From positions 1-64,000 of the forward strand of contig CAVVHQ010000049.1 of the NCBI GenBank assembly GCA_963748075.1: DNA of 64,000 nt. The letters run 5' to 3'. Shown here in pieces: positions 23,598-32,465 of this stretch; within the stretch, counting starts at the first letter, position 1; each line of letters begins with the position of its first letter. This stretch comes from VRUE01 sp963748075. Lineage in GTDB: Bacteria; Actinomycetota; Thermoleophilia; Solirubrobacterales; 70-9. The notes beneath the pieces are model-generated. The model saw only the letters and a program-made list of their open reading frames with translations. It did not search any database and was not told the DNA's origin. Both the position numbers and the translations under genes were made by a program.

Positions 23598-26500
23598 ATG
23601 GCAGAGACGGCGACCGTCCAGATCCAGATGCCCGAGATGGGCGAGTCGGTCACCGAGGGGATCGTTCTCGAATGGCACGTCGCCGAGGGCGACTTCGTCA
23701 ACGAGGGGGACACGGTGGTCGAGGTCTCGACCGACAAGGTCGACGCCGAGGTGCCGGCGCCGGCCGACGGGGTGATCACCAAGCTGGTCGCGCAGGTCGA
23801 CGAGGAGGTTCCGGTCGGGGCTCCGTTGGCGGAGATGGCTCCAGGAGATGATTCAAACGGCTCGGCCGCGGGTCCTGTCGCGGCGGAGGGGGTGTCCTCC
23901 CCGTCGCTGGGTTCCTCGCCTGAGGAGGATGCCTCTCTCGCGGGGTCCGAGGGGCGAGGAAGAGGACGCCGCGCCGGGGCCGACACCCCCTCCCCGCCAC
24001 CCGCGGGTGGGGCGGCTAAGGCCTCGATTGCCGGGCCCAACGGGGGCGACGGAGTCCGGGCCACGCCCGTCGCGCGGAGAGCTGCTGTGGAGCACGGCGT
24101 CGACCTGGGCTCGGTAGCCGGCTCGGGTCCGGGCGCCAAGGTGACCAAGGGCGACGTGCTGGCCGTCGCTGGCGGAGACGGGGCCGCCCCGACGGCCGCC
24201 CCCGCCGGCGAGGAGAAGCAGCTGCGGGGACCGGCGGCGATGCTGGCCGAGGCGATGGGCGAGAGCCGCGAGGTTCCGACCGCGACGTCGTTCCGGACGA
24301 TCGCGGTAGACACGCTCGACGCGAAGCGCAAGGCGTTGAACGGGCTGCTCAAGCAGCGGGCGCTGAAGCTCTCCTTCACCCACCTGATCGCCTGGGCGAT
24401 CGTGCAGGCGGCGAGAGAGTGGCCGGTGATGACGAGGACCTTCGTCGAGCGCGACGGCAAGCCGTTCGCGATCGAGAACCGCCCGGTCAACCTCGGCATC
24501 GCGGTCGACGTCGAGCGCAAGGACGGCTCGCGCAGCCTGCTGGTGCCGGCGATCAGGGGCGCCGACGGGCTCGACTTCGCCGCCTTCCACTCCCACTACG
24601 AGAACCTGATCACCAAGACGCGCGAGAACAAGCTCACCGCCGACGACTTCCAGGGCACGAACATCTCGCTCACCAACCCCGGCGGGATCGGCACCGTCGC
24701 ATCGGTCCCCCGCCTGATGAAGGGCCAGAGCACGATCGTCGCCGCCGGCGCGATCGCCTACCCCTCCGAGTGGGCGCACGCCTCGCCCGAGCGGCTGCGG
24801 CAGCTCGGCGTCTCGAAGACGATGACCTTGACCTCGACCTACGACCACCGGGTCATCCAGGGCGCCGAGTCGGGCGCCTTCCTGCGCCGGATCGAGGGGC
24901 TGCTGGAAGGCGAGGACGGCTTCTACGAGTCGGTGGCCGTCGAGCTCGGCGTCGACCCCGCGTCGCTCGCCGCCGTCCATCCGGCCTCGGCCTCCTCCCC
25001 GCCACTCGGCGCCGCCGCCCCGCCGACGACCCCGGGACAGCCCGACGAGGAATTGCTGGGGGGGGTGCAGGCCGCCACCTCGCTGCTCAAGGGGTACCGC
25101 ACTCATGGGCACCTCGCGGCCCGCCTCGACCCGCTTGGCAGCGAACCGAAGGGCGACCCGGCGATCCAGCCCGAGAACCTCAACCTGACCCCGGAGCTGA
25201 TGGCCCGGATTCCCGCCTCGATCCTCCGCATCGGCGTACCCGGCGAGACGCTGCTCGAGGTCCTGCCACGGATGCGCGAGGCCTACTGCGGCACGATCGC
25301 CTACCAATTCGAGCACCTCTCCTCCCACCAGCAGCGCACCTGGCTGCAGGAGATGGTCGAGACCGGCGCTCACCGCCAGCCGCTTGAGGACGACGAGAAA
25401 TGGCGCCTGCTGGAGCGGCTGATCGACGTCTTCGAGTTCGAGCGCTTCGTCGAGAAGGCCTACCTGGGGCAGAAGATCTTCACGATCGAGGGGCTCGACG
25501 CGGTCGTGCCGATGCTCGACGAGCTGGTCACCCTGGCCTGCCGTGGCGGCGCCGAGGAGGTCGTGTTCGGGATGGCCCACCGCGGCCGCCTCAGCGTCCT
25601 CGCCCACAACCTCGGCCGCTCGGTCGAGTCGGTCCTCGCCGAGTTCGAGGGCGCCAAGCAGATCGAGCAGGTGAAGGCGGTCGCCGCGATCCCCCACGGC
25701 GGCACCGGCGACGTCAAGTACCACTACGGCCACGAGGGCGCCTACGAGACCAGCGAGGGCGAGGAGATCGCCGTCCGCCTCTATCCCAACCCGAGCCACC
25801 TCGAGTTCGTCGACCCGGTGGTCGAGGGCGCCACCCGCTTCATCCAATCCGACCCGCAGGGTCCGCGGATCGACCACGAGCCGAAGCGCGCCGTGCCGGT
25901 GCTGCTGCACGGCGACGCCGCCTTTCCCGGCCAGGGGGTGGTCGCCGAGACGCTCAACCTGGGGGCGCTGCGCGGCTACACGACCGGCGGCACGATCCAC
26001 ATCATTCAGGACAACCAGGTTGGCTTCACGACCGATCCCGAGGACGCCCGCTCCACCCCCTACGCCGCCGACATGGCGAAGGGCTTCAACATCCCGATCG
26101 TCCATGTCAACGCCGACGACGTCGAGGCCTGCTCGGCGGCGATCCGCCTGGCGATGGCCTATCGCGAGCGTTGGGGCCGCGACGTCGTGATCGACCTGAT
26201 CGGCTACCGCCGCTTCGGCCACAACGAGACCGACGAGCCCGCCTACACCCAGCCGGCCGTCGCCGCGAAGATCAAGGCTCACCCGCCGGTCTCCGAGATC
26301 TACGCCGAGAAGCTGATCGGCGAGGGGACGGTCTCCGCCCCGGACGTCGAGCGGGCCCACAAGGAGCGCCACGACGAGATGTCGGCGGCGCTCAAGGACC
26401 TGCGCAGGAAGATGGAGCTGGGCGAGTACGAAGACCCGACCGTGACGACCTCCAGCACCGGCGAACTCGACCGCAGCGCCAGCCCGCCGGTCGACACCGC

Positions 26501-27662
26501 GGTCCCCGCCGAGCGGCTGCGCGAGCTGAACCAGGAGCTGCTCGAGGTCCCGGAGGGCTTCACTGTCCACCGCAAGCTGCGCAAACCGCTCGGCAAACGG
26601 ACGGACGCGCTGCAGACGGGCGGGATCGAGTTCGGCCACGCCGAGGCGCTCGCCTTCGCCTCGCTGCTGACCGAAGGGGTCCACATCCGCCTCACCGGCC
26701 AGGACACCGAGCGCGGCACCTTCTCGCACCGCCACCTCGTCCTGCACGACGAGAAGACGGGGCTGCCCTACTGCCCGATGCAGAACCTGGACGGCGCCAC
26801 CGCTCCGTTCGAGCTGTACAACAGCCCGCTCTCGGAGCTCGCCTGCCTCGGCTTCGAGTACGGCTATTCGGCGGCGACGCCCAGCACGCTGGTCCTCTGG
26901 GAGGCGCAGTACGGCGACTTCGGCAACGCCGCCCAGGTGATCATCGACAGCTTCATTGCCTCCGGCGAGGCGAAGTGGGGGCAGACCAGCCGCCTCACCC
27001 TGCTCCTCCCGCACGGCTACGAGGGCTCCGGGCCGGAGCACTCCAGCGCCCGCATCGAGCGCTTCCTCGCCCTGGCGGCGGAGGGCAACATCCGCATCGC
27101 CAACCCCAGCACCGCCGCCCAGTACTTCCATCTGCTGCGCCGTCAGGCGCTGATCCGCAAGCCGCGGCCGCAGATCGTCTTCACCCCCAAGGGGCTGCTG
27201 CGCCTCGAGCGGGCGGGAGCCACCCCCGAGCAGCTGACCGACGGCCACTTCCACTTCATCCTCGACGACCCGACCGCGTCCGACCGCCGCGAGAAGGTCG
27301 AGCGGCTGGTGCTCTGCACCGGCAAGGTCTACTTCGACATCGACGCCAGCGAGCGTCGCGAGGCGGCCGAGAAGGTGGCGATCGCCCGGGTCGAGCTGCT
27401 CTACCCGTTCGCCAAGGAGCAGCTGAGCAAGCTGATCGCCTCCTACCCGAACCTGAGGGAAGTCGTCTGGGCGCAGGAGGAGCCGCGCAACATGGGCTGC
27501 TGGAAGGTGATGTCGCGGCGCCTGCCGGACCTGATGCCGGAGGGCATTGAGCTCGGCTACGTCGGCCGGCCCACCCGGGCCAGCCCGGGCGAGGGCTACT
27601 CGGTGGCGCATGCGCGCGAGCAGGAGCGGATCGTGCTCACCGCGCTTACTCCAGGGGCGTAA
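23598..27662 (+). CDS. kgd: 2-oxoglutarate dehydrogenase E2-E1 fusion (lipoyl-bearing)
   Basis: This 1354-residue fusion starts with a lipoyl domain (residues 5-80, lipoyl Lys47 in STDKVDAEV). A linker carrying palindrome A3 (about residues 90-137) and a peripheral subunit-binding domain (RATPVARRAAVEHGVDLGSV) follow. The E2 succinyltransferase domain ends in TYDHRVIQGAESGAFL. The thiamine-dependent E1 part has SHQQRTWLQEMVE, GMAHRGRLSVLAHNLGR, GDAAFPGQGVVAETLNL and EFGYSAATPSTLVLWEAQYGD-type motifs. It converts 2-oxoglutarate to succinyl-CoA with dihydrolipoamide dehydrogenase. Mycobacterial Kgd lacks the lipoyl domain, so this version is more complete. ATG 23598 is preferred over TTG 23592. 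Confidence 0.93.
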   Translation: MAETATVQIQMPEMGESVTEGIVLEWHVAEGDFVNEGDTVVEVSTDKVDAEVPAPADGVITKLVAQVDEEVPVGAPLAEMAPGDDSNGSAAGPVAAEGVSSPSLGSSPEEDASLAGSEGRGRGRRAGADTPSPPPAGGAAKASIAGPNGGDGVRATPVARRAAVEHGVDLGSVAGSGPGAKVTKGDVLAVAGGDGAAPTAAPAGEEKQLRGPAAMLAEAMGESREVPTATSFRTIAVDTLDAKRKALNGLLKQRALKLSFTHLIAWAIVQAAREWPVMTRTFVERDGKPFAIENRPVNLGIAVDVERKDGSRSLLVPAIRGADGLDFAAFHSHYENLITKTRENKLTADDFQGTNISLTNPGGIGTVASVPRLMKGQSTIVAAGAIAYPSEWAHASPERLRQLGVSKTMTLTSTYDHRVIQGAESGAFLRRIEGLLEGEDGFYESVAVELGVDPASLAAVHPASASSPPLGAAAPPTTPGQPDEELLGGVQAATSLLKGYRTHGHLAARLDPLGSEPKGDPAIQPENLNLTPELMARIPASILRIGVPGETLLEVLPRMREAYCGTIAYQFEHLSSHQQRTWLQEMVETGAHRQPLEDDEKWRLLERLIDVFEFERFVEKAYLGQKIFTIEGLDAVVPMLDELVTLACRGGAEEVVFGMAHRGRLSVLAHNLGRSVESVLAEFEGAKQIEQVKAVAAIPHGGTGDVKYHYGHEGAYETSEGEEIAVRLYPNPSHLEFVDPVVEGATRFIQSDPQGPRIDHEPKRAVPVLLHGDAAFPGQGVVAETLNLGALRGYTTGGTIHIIQDNQVGFTTDPEDARSTPYAADMAKGFNIPIVHVNADDVEACSAAIRLAMAYRERWGRDVVIDLIGYRRFGHNETDEPAYTQPAVAAKIKAHPPVSEIYAEKLIGEGTVSAPDVERAHKERHDEMSAALKDLRRKMELGEYEDPTVTTSSTGELDRSASPPVDTAVPAERLRELNQELLEVPEGFTVHRKLRKPLGKRTDALQTGGIEFGHAEALAFASLLTEGVHIRLTGQDTERGTFSHRHLVLHDEKTGLPYCPMQNLDGATAPFELYNSPLSELACLGFEYGYSAATPSTLVLWEAQYGDFGNAAQVIIDSFIASGEAKWGQTSRLTLLLPHGYEGSGPEHSSARIERFLALAAEGNIRIANPSTAAQYFHLLRRQALIRKPRPQIVFTPKGLLRLERAGATPEQLTDGHFHFILDDPTASDRREKVERLVLCTGKVYFDIDASERREAAEKVAIARVELLYPFAKEQLSKLIASYPNLREVVWAQEEPRNMGCWKVMSRRLPDLMPEGIELGYVGRPTRASPGEGYSVAHAREQERIVLTALTPGA
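23866..24006 (+). repeat. In-frame palindromic repeat A, copy A3 (inside kgd)
   Basis: This 141-bp copy (47 codons) lies in the linker between the lipoyl and subunit-binding domains. Ends are CCGCGGGTCCTGTCGCGG and CCGCCACCCGCGG. Further pairing occurs between GGAGGGGGTGTC and GACACCCCCTCC, and between TTCCTCGCC and GGCGAGGAA. The length is divisible by three and the reading frame stays open, so the element is translated. Confidence 0.8.
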
Positions 27663-27670
27663 TGCGCCTG

Positions 27671-27874
27671 GCGCGCGGGTCCTGTCGGGTGGGGGATGGG
27701 GGGAGTGCAGGGGGTCTCGCCCCGGTGCTGGGCTTTTCGCCGCGCCCGTCGCGTCTCTCGCCGAGTGGTCTGTGCGAAAAGCAGGACGCCGCTGTCGGGG
27801 GGACACCCCCTGCACTCCCTTCACCGGCCGCGGCCGCGCTCGCCCGGACACTCCCACCCCCCGCCACCCGCGCG
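27671..27874. repeat. Palindromic repeat A, copy A4
   Basis: At 204 bp this is the longest copy. It begins nine bases after the kgd stop with GCGCGCGGGTCCTGTCGGG and ends CCGCCACCCGCGCG. Inner arms are GAGTGCAGGGGGT / ACCCCCTGCACTC and CTTTTCGC / GCGAAAAG. It ends 19 bases before the next start and may terminate kgd transcription. Confidence 0.7.
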
Positions 27875-27893
27875 AGATACGCTGGATCAGGAA

Positions 27894-28232
27894 ATGAGAA
27901 AGCCCGTCCCCGGGAAGCTGTTCGTGTGGGTCAAGCGCCTCTCTTGGGTTGAGCTGTTCGTGTTTTCGGCGCTGATCTTCTTCTGGTTGGCTCCCGGGTT
28001 CGAAACCGAGACGATGGTGTCCGGCTGGGCGCACGGACTCGGGTTCGTGGCGCTCTGCATTGTCATCTGGATCGCCTGCGTGCGGCGAGAGGCCCCCTAT
28101 ACGCTGCTGGCGGCGACGCTGACGCCGCTCGGCCCGGTGGGGAGCGTGATCGGGATCGAGCTGATCGAGCGGCGCGGTTGGGGGGTAGCGGATTGCAGCC
28201 AATTCGCACCGGAGACGCCAGAGATTCGCTAA
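27894..28232 (+). CDS. DUF3817-like membrane protein
   Basis: This 112-residue protein has three hydrophobic segments (WVELFVFSALIFFWLAP, GWAHGLGFVALCIVIWIAC, and YTLLAATLTPLGPVGSVIGI). The HGLGFVALCIV and GPVGSVIGIELIERR patterns fit DUF3817, a small inner-membrane family of unknown function. ATG 27894 is chosen because upstream codons run through repeat A4. It is followed by a strong promoter and a probable non-coding RNA. The role is unknown. Confidence 0.65.
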   Translation: MRKPVPGKLFVWVKRLSWVELFVFSALIFFWLAPGFETETMVSGWAHGLGFVALCIVIWIACVRREAPYTLLAATLTPLGPVGSVIGIELIERRGWGVADCSQFAPETPEIR

Positions 28233-28239
28233 AGGCACC

Positions 28240-28268
28240 TTGACCCGGGGGCGCTTACGCGCTATAGG
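28240..28268 (+). promoter_or_regulatory. Sigma-70-type promoter
   Basis: A -35 box TTGACC at 28240-28245 and a -10 box TATAGG at 28263-28268 are separated by exactly 17 bp. No good open frame starts downstream before the terminator at 28405, so this promoter probably drives the RNA at 28275-28436. Confidence 0.65.
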
Positions 28269-28274
28269 TAACTG

Positions 28275-28436
28275 GTGACTGTTCCTTTCGGGCAGTCCCA
28301 GCCTGGGGGAACAGGCGCGTCGGCATCCCTCCCTGGCTACCGACGCAGGTGCAGCGAGGGTCGCGCGGACCCCCTGCCTCCCGCGGCCCTCCTGTACCGC
28401 CTTGCCCGTTTGGGGCATACCCATACGGGTTTTTTT
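28275..28436 (+). ncRNA. Candidate structured non-coding RNA of about 160 nt
   Basis: Between the promoter at 28240 and the terminator at 28405-28436 there is no convincing ORF but a series of stems. These are TGTTCC with GGAACA (closing a loop holding GGG/CCC), GCGTCGG with CCGACGC, and GCAG..GGGTC with GACCC..CTGC. The layout of promoter, hairpins and T-run terminator is that of an independent small RNA gene. It shows no recognisable SRP, tmRNA or RNase P consensus. 6S RNA cannot be excluded. A riboswitch is unlikely, because the following gene is on the other strand. Confidence 0.55.
28405..28436 (+). terminator. Intrinsic terminator
   Basis: The stem CCCGT-t-TGGG, loop GCATA, CCCA-t-ACGGG is followed by seven T residues (28430-28436). 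It ends the probable small RNA and lies at the 3' end of acnA, which comes from the opposite strand. It is the best rho-independent terminator in the window. Confidence 0.8.
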
Positions 28437-31236
28437 ATGGGTTGCCCCTCAGACTCCTCAACACCGTCTGCAGGATGCCGCCGTTCTGGAAATAGGCGAC
28501 CTCGTTGGGCGTGTCGAGGCGGACGGTTGCCTCGAACTCGGCGTCATCTGCGGTGACGGTGACCGTCCGTGACTCGCCGTTCTCCAGGTCCCCAACGTCG
28601 ATCGCCTCTTCGCCGCTCAGGCCCAGGGAGTCGACCGACTCCCCTTTCGGGAACTGGAGGGGCAGGACCCCCATGCCGATCAGGTTGGAGCGGTGGATGC
28701 GCTCGAAGGACTCGGCGACGACGGCGCGGACGCCCAGCAGCTTGGTGCCCTTCGCCGCCCAGTCGCGAGATGAGCCGGAGCCGTACTCCTTGCCCGCCAG
28801 GACGACGAGCGGGACCCCCTCGTCGGCGTAGGCCATCGCGGCCTCGAAGATCGTCGTCTCCTCCCCGCCGGGGAAGCGACGGGTGAAGCCGCCGGCCCGG
28901 TCGACCAGGCGGTTGCGGAGGCGGATGTTGGCGAAGGTGCCGCGGATCATCACCTCGTGGTTGCCGCGCCGCGACCCGTAGGAGTTGAAGTCGCGCGGCT
29001 CGACCCCATTCTCGATCAGCCACCTCCCGGCTGGGCTGTCCCGCTTGATCGCCCCGGCGGGGGAGATGTGGTCGGTGGTGATCGAGTCGCCGAGCACGGC
29101 GAGGACGCGGGCTCTGGAGATCGGCTCGACCGGCGGCGGCTCGACCGACATCCCGTCGAAGAAGCTCGGCCGGCGCACGTAGGTCGAGTCCGGCCAGGTG
29201 TAGCGGTCGCCGGCCGGCACCTCGACCGCGTTCCAGCTTTCGTCGCCCGTCAGCACCTGGCCGTAGTTGCGGGTGAACATCTCGGAGGCGATCGAGCGGC
29301 CGATCAGCTCCTTCACCTCCTCCGGCGCGGGCCAGATGTCGCGCAGGTAGACCGGCTCGCCGTCGGCGCCCTCGCCGAGCGGGTCGCGCGTCAGGTCGAT
29401 GTCCATCCGGCCGGCCAGCGCGTAGGCGACGACCAGCGGCGGGCTGGCCAGATAGTTCGCCTTCACGTCTTGGTTGATCCGGCCCTCGAAGTTGCGGTTG
29501 CCGGACAGCACCGCGCAGACGGTCAGGTCCTGGGTCTCGACGGCGGCGGAGATCTCCGGCGGCAGCGGCCCCGAGTTGCCGATGCAGGTCGTGCAGCCGT
29601 AGCCGACCAGGTTGAACTGCAGCGCGTCGAGGAACTCGGTCAGCCCGGCCCGGTGGAGGTAGTCGGTGACGACGGTCGAGCCCGGGGCCAGCGAGGTCTT
29701 CACCCACGGCTTGCGCGCCAGGCCGCGCCGCACCGCGTTGCGGGCGAGCAGGCCGGCGCCGATCATCACCGAGGGGTTGGAGGTGTTGGTGCAGCTGGTG
29801 ATCGCGGCGATCACCACCCGCCCGTGGTCGAGCTGGAAGCTGGTGCCGTCCGCGAGCGTCACCTCGACCTGGTCGCCGCTGCCGGCGCCGATCGTCGCCG
29901 CCGGGGCGCCGCTGAGCGCGGGGCGGGGCCTTCCGGCCCCGTCGCCGTGATCCTCGGCCGGCGGGTCGGAGGCGGGGAAAGACTCTTCGATCGCCTCGTC
30001 GACCTCGCTGCCCATCCGCTCGGCGGCGTCGGGGGAGAACTCGCGCATCGCCTCGAGGAAGGACTCCTTGGCCTCCAGCAGCGGCACCCTGTCCTGCGGG
30101 CGCTTGGGGCCGGCGATGCTCGGTTCCACCTCCCTCAAGTCGAGCTCCAGCGTCGCTGAGAAGACCGGGTCGGGGCTGGACTCCTGGTGGAACATGCCCT
30201 GCTCGCGGGCGTAGGCATCGACCAGCTCGATCGTCTCGGTCGGCCGCCCGGTGAGCTCCAGGTAGCGCAGCGTCTCGGCATCGACCGGGAAGATCGCGCA
30301 GGTCGAGCCGAACTCCGGCGACATGTTGCCGATCGTCGCCCGGTCGGCGAGCCCCAGCGTAGCCAGGCCCGGGCCGAAGAACTCGACGAACTTGGAGACG
30401 ACGCCGTGCTCGCGCAGCATCTCGGTCACGGTCAGCACCAGGTCGGTCGCGGTCGCCCCCTCCGGCAGCTCGCCGTCCAGCTCGAAGCCGACCACCTGCG
30501 GCAGCAGCATCGAGACCGGCTGGCCGAGCATCGCCGCCTCGGCCTCGATCCCGCCGACCCCCCAGCCGAGCACGCCGAGCCCGTTGACCATCGTCGTATG
30601 CGAATCGGTGCCGACCAGGGTGTCGGGATAGGCCTGCAGGACGCCGCCGCGCTCGCGCTTGTAGACGACCTGGGAGATGTGCTCGAGGTTCACCTGGTGG
30701 CAGATCCCGGTCGCCGGCGGCACGACGCTGAAGTTGTCGAACGCCTCCCGCCCCCACTTGAGGAACGAGTAGCGCTCGCGGTTGCGCTCGAACTCGCGCT
30801 CGGCGTTGAGCGCGAAGGCGCGCGCGTTGCCGAAGGCGTCGACCTGAACCGAGTGGTCGATCACCAGGTCGACGTCGACCAGCGGGTTGATCTTCTCGGG
30901 GTCGCCGCCGATCTCGGCCATCGCGTCGCGCATCGCCGCCAGGTCGACCACGGCGGGCACGCCGGTGAAGTCCTGCATCAGCACCCGCGCCGGCTGGTAG
31001 GGGATCTCGGCGCTGGGCTCGGCCGCCGCGTCCCAGCTCGCGATCGCCTCGACCTCGGCGGCGCCCGCCGAGCGCCCGTCCTCGAGCCGCAGCACGTTCT
31101 CCAGCAGGACCTTGAGCGAGTAGGGAAGGCGGGCGACGTCGAAGCGCTGCTGCAGGGCGTCAAGCCGGAAGATCTCGTAGGAGCGGCCGCCGACCTGAAG
31201 CGTGGAACGGGCGCCGAAGGAGTCGGGATGGCTCAT
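28435..31236 (-). CDS. acnA: Aconitate hydratase (AcnA type)
   Basis: This aconitase of 933 residues isomerises citrate to isocitrate with a 4Fe-4S cluster. Cluster cysteines are in ITSCTNTSNPSVM and GYGCTTCIGNSGPL. Other family motifs are GTDSHTTMVNGLGVLGWGVG, GSRRGNHEVMIRGTFANIRL and AGKEYGSGSSRDWAAKGT. A low-conservation insertion (residues about 415-465, with PRPALSGAPAATIGAG) is usual in actinobacterial AcnA. ATG 31236 (MSHPDSFGARST) is preferred. The longer frame would translate repeat E2, which sits just upstream on the same strand and could be part of the 5' leader. Confidence 0.95.
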   Translation of the reverse strand: MSHPDSFGARSTLQVGGRSYEIFRLDALQQRFDVARLPYSLKVLLENVLRLEDGRSAGAAEVEAIASWDAAAEPSAEIPYQPARVLMQDFTGVPAVVDLAAMRDAMAEIGGDPEKINPLVDVDLVIDHSVQVDAFGNARAFALNAEREFERNRERYSFLKWGREAFDNFSVVPPATGICHQVNLEHISQVVYKRERGGVLQAYPDTLVGTDSHTTMVNGLGVLGWGVGGIEAEAAMLGQPVSMLLPQVVGFELDGELPEGATATDLVLTVTEMLREHGVVSKFVEFFGPGLATLGLADRATIGNMSPEFGSTCAIFPVDAETLRYLELTGRPTETIELVDAYAREQGMFHQESSPDPVFSATLELDLREVEPSIAGPKRPQDRVPLLEAKESFLEAMREFSPDAAERMGSEVDEAIEESFPASDPPAEDHGDGAGRPRPALSGAPAATIGAGSGDQVEVTLADGTSFQLDHGRVVIAAITSCTNTSNPSVMIGAGLLARNAVRRGLARKPWVKTSLAPGSTVVTDYLHRAGLTEFLDALQFNLVGYGCTTCIGNSGPLPPEISAAVETQDLTVCAVLSGNRNFEGRINQDVKANYLASPPLVVAYALAGRMDIDLTRDPLGEGADGEPVYLRDIWPAPEEVKELIGRSIASEMFTRNYGQVLTGDESWNAVEVPAGDRYTWPDSTYVRRPSFFDGMSVEPPPVEPISRARVLAVLGDSITTDHISPAGAIKRDSPAGRWLIENGVEPRDFNSYGSRRGNHEVMIRGTFANIRLRNRLVDRAGGFTRRFPGGEETTIFEAAMAYADEGVPLVVLAGKEYGSGSSRDWAAKGTKLLGVRAVVAESFERIHRSNLIGMGVLPLQFPKGESVDSLGLSGEEAIDVGDLENGESRTVTVTADDAEFEATVRLDTPNEVAYFQNGGILQTVLRSLRGNP

Positions 31237-31263
31237 GGCTCCCATCCTAGGCGGGCGGTGTTT

Positions 31264-31494
31264 CGAGGGCCGAGCGGGGTGCCCCTCGCCCCGACAATCG
31301 CCGGTCCAATTGGACCGGCGATTTGAGTATCCGCCGGTTCGAGGGGCACCCCGCTCGGCCCTCGCGCTACAACCCGGCCGGGGTCGGGCGGGTGGCGGGG
31401 TGGGTCCCCCGAACGTTTTGCGCGGGAGGAGCCCGGCGCTTGCGGCGACAGCCCACCGACTCTCCATCGACGAGTTGCGAGTGAGGGGGACCCG
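31264..31494 (-). ncRNA. Structured repeat E, copy E2 (upstream of acnA)
   Basis: Inverted relative to E1. On the minus strand, GGGTCCCCC..GGGGGACCC forms the first stem. The second hairpin has perfect 25-bp arms at 31340-31364 and 31264-31288, with an inner 28-nt palindrome AATCGCCGGTCC/GGACCGGCGATT at 31296-31323 and the GATACTC bulge. It ends 28 bases before the acnA start, in the same orientation, so it might act as a leader element. Several stem positions differ from E1 in both partners. Confidence 0.55.
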
Positions 31495-31516
31495 CCCCGC
31501 TGCCCGCCCTCCCGAG

Positions 31517-32317
31517 TCAGCGCTTGTTGGACTGGCCGTCGGCGACTGTCGCGGCGGCCTTCTGCCCGGCGCCGCCGCTGGCGACCTTCACGGCCACGCC
31601 GGGACTCGTCAGCGCAAAGTGGGCGAGCAGGCGCTGCTGCAGGGGAGCGACGCTGATCTCGACCTTGTTCCGCTCGATGGCACGGACCACAGCATCGGCC
31701 ACCTGCTGTGGCGAGCTGGTGCCGAGGCCGGGGATCGGCGGCGCGCCGGAGTCGGCGTACATCCCCGCCTCGCGGATCGTCCCCGGGGAGACGATCGAGA
31801 CGCCGATCCCCAGCGGGTCGAGGTCCGCCCGCAGTCCCAGAGCGAAGCCGCGCAGTCCGAACTTGGTCGCGTTGTACACGGAGGAGAGCGGCGTCGCCGA
31901 CTTGCCCGACAGCGAGGCGACGAAGACCATGTGCCCCGAGCCGCGCTCCAGCATCGCCGGCTGCAGCGCGCGAGCGAGCAGCATCGGCGCCTCCAGGTTG
32001 ACCCGCAGGGTCCCGCTGAGCTGCTCCGCGGTGAAGTCGGTGAGGCGGCCGGTGCCGGGGCGGCCGGCATTGGCGACGAGGGCGTCGACGGCGCCGGCCT
32101 CGGCTGCCAGCTTCTCCGCCGCGCCGGGCTCGGCCAGGTCGGCCGGCAGCGTTCGGTGACCGTCTCCCGGCAGCTCGGCCGCGAGCGCCTCCAGCGCCTC
32201 GGGCTTGCGCCCGCTCAGCGCGACGCTCGCGCCGCGCGCCGCCAGCGCCGCGGCGATCGCCCGCCCCAGGCCCCCGGTGGCGCCGGTGAGAAGGGCGGTG
32301 CGGCCGGCAAGTTCCAT
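31517..32317 (-). CDS. SDR-family oxidoreductase
   Basis: This 266-residue classical short-chain dehydrogenase has a TGATGGLGRAIAAALAARGA coenzyme loop, VANAGRPGTG, and the catalytic Ser-Tyr-Lys in VASLSGKSATPLSSVYNATK. The C-terminal region GPGTIREAGMY-like (SPGTIREAGMYADSG) is typical of SDRs that act on fatty or ketone substrates. ATG 32317 (MELAGRTALLTGATGG) is chosen because upstream codons overlap the riboswitch control region on the other strand. The substrate is unknown. Confidence 0.85.
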   Translation of the reverse strand: MELAGRTALLTGATGGLGRAIAAALAARGASVALSGRKPEALEALAAELPGDGHRTLPADLAEPGAAEKLAAEAGAVDALVANAGRPGTGRLTDFTAEQLSGTLRVNLEAPMLLARALQPAMLERGSGHMVFVASLSGKSATPLSSVYNATKFGLRGFALGLRADLDPLGIGVSIVSPGTIREAGMYADSGAPPIPGLGTSSPQQVADAVVRAIERNKVEISVAPLQQRLLAHFALTSPGVAVKVASGGAGQKAAATVADGQSNKR

Positions 32318-32465
32318 CCCACGGCGCAAGCTAGCAGCCAGCTTGTCGAAGGGAATCCGGAGTCGAGAGGAATCCGGGATGAAAGTGCGAAAGGCCACAA
32401 AATGTTTGTTTCTTGTGAGCATCGACCCGGGCAATCGTCTACACTGCTCGCCGTTCCAGACAACC

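Noticed and set aside
28275..28436. Naming the RNA as 6S, SRP RNA or a known riboswitch
   Set aside because: I could not match conserved motifs of these families. The downstream gene is on the opposite strand, so a riboswitch is unlikely.
29920..29950. GGGGCC-ttcc-GGCCCC inside acnA as another in-frame palindrome insertion
   Set aside because: It is short, in a region that is variable in actinobacterial aconitases anyway, and has no second copy.
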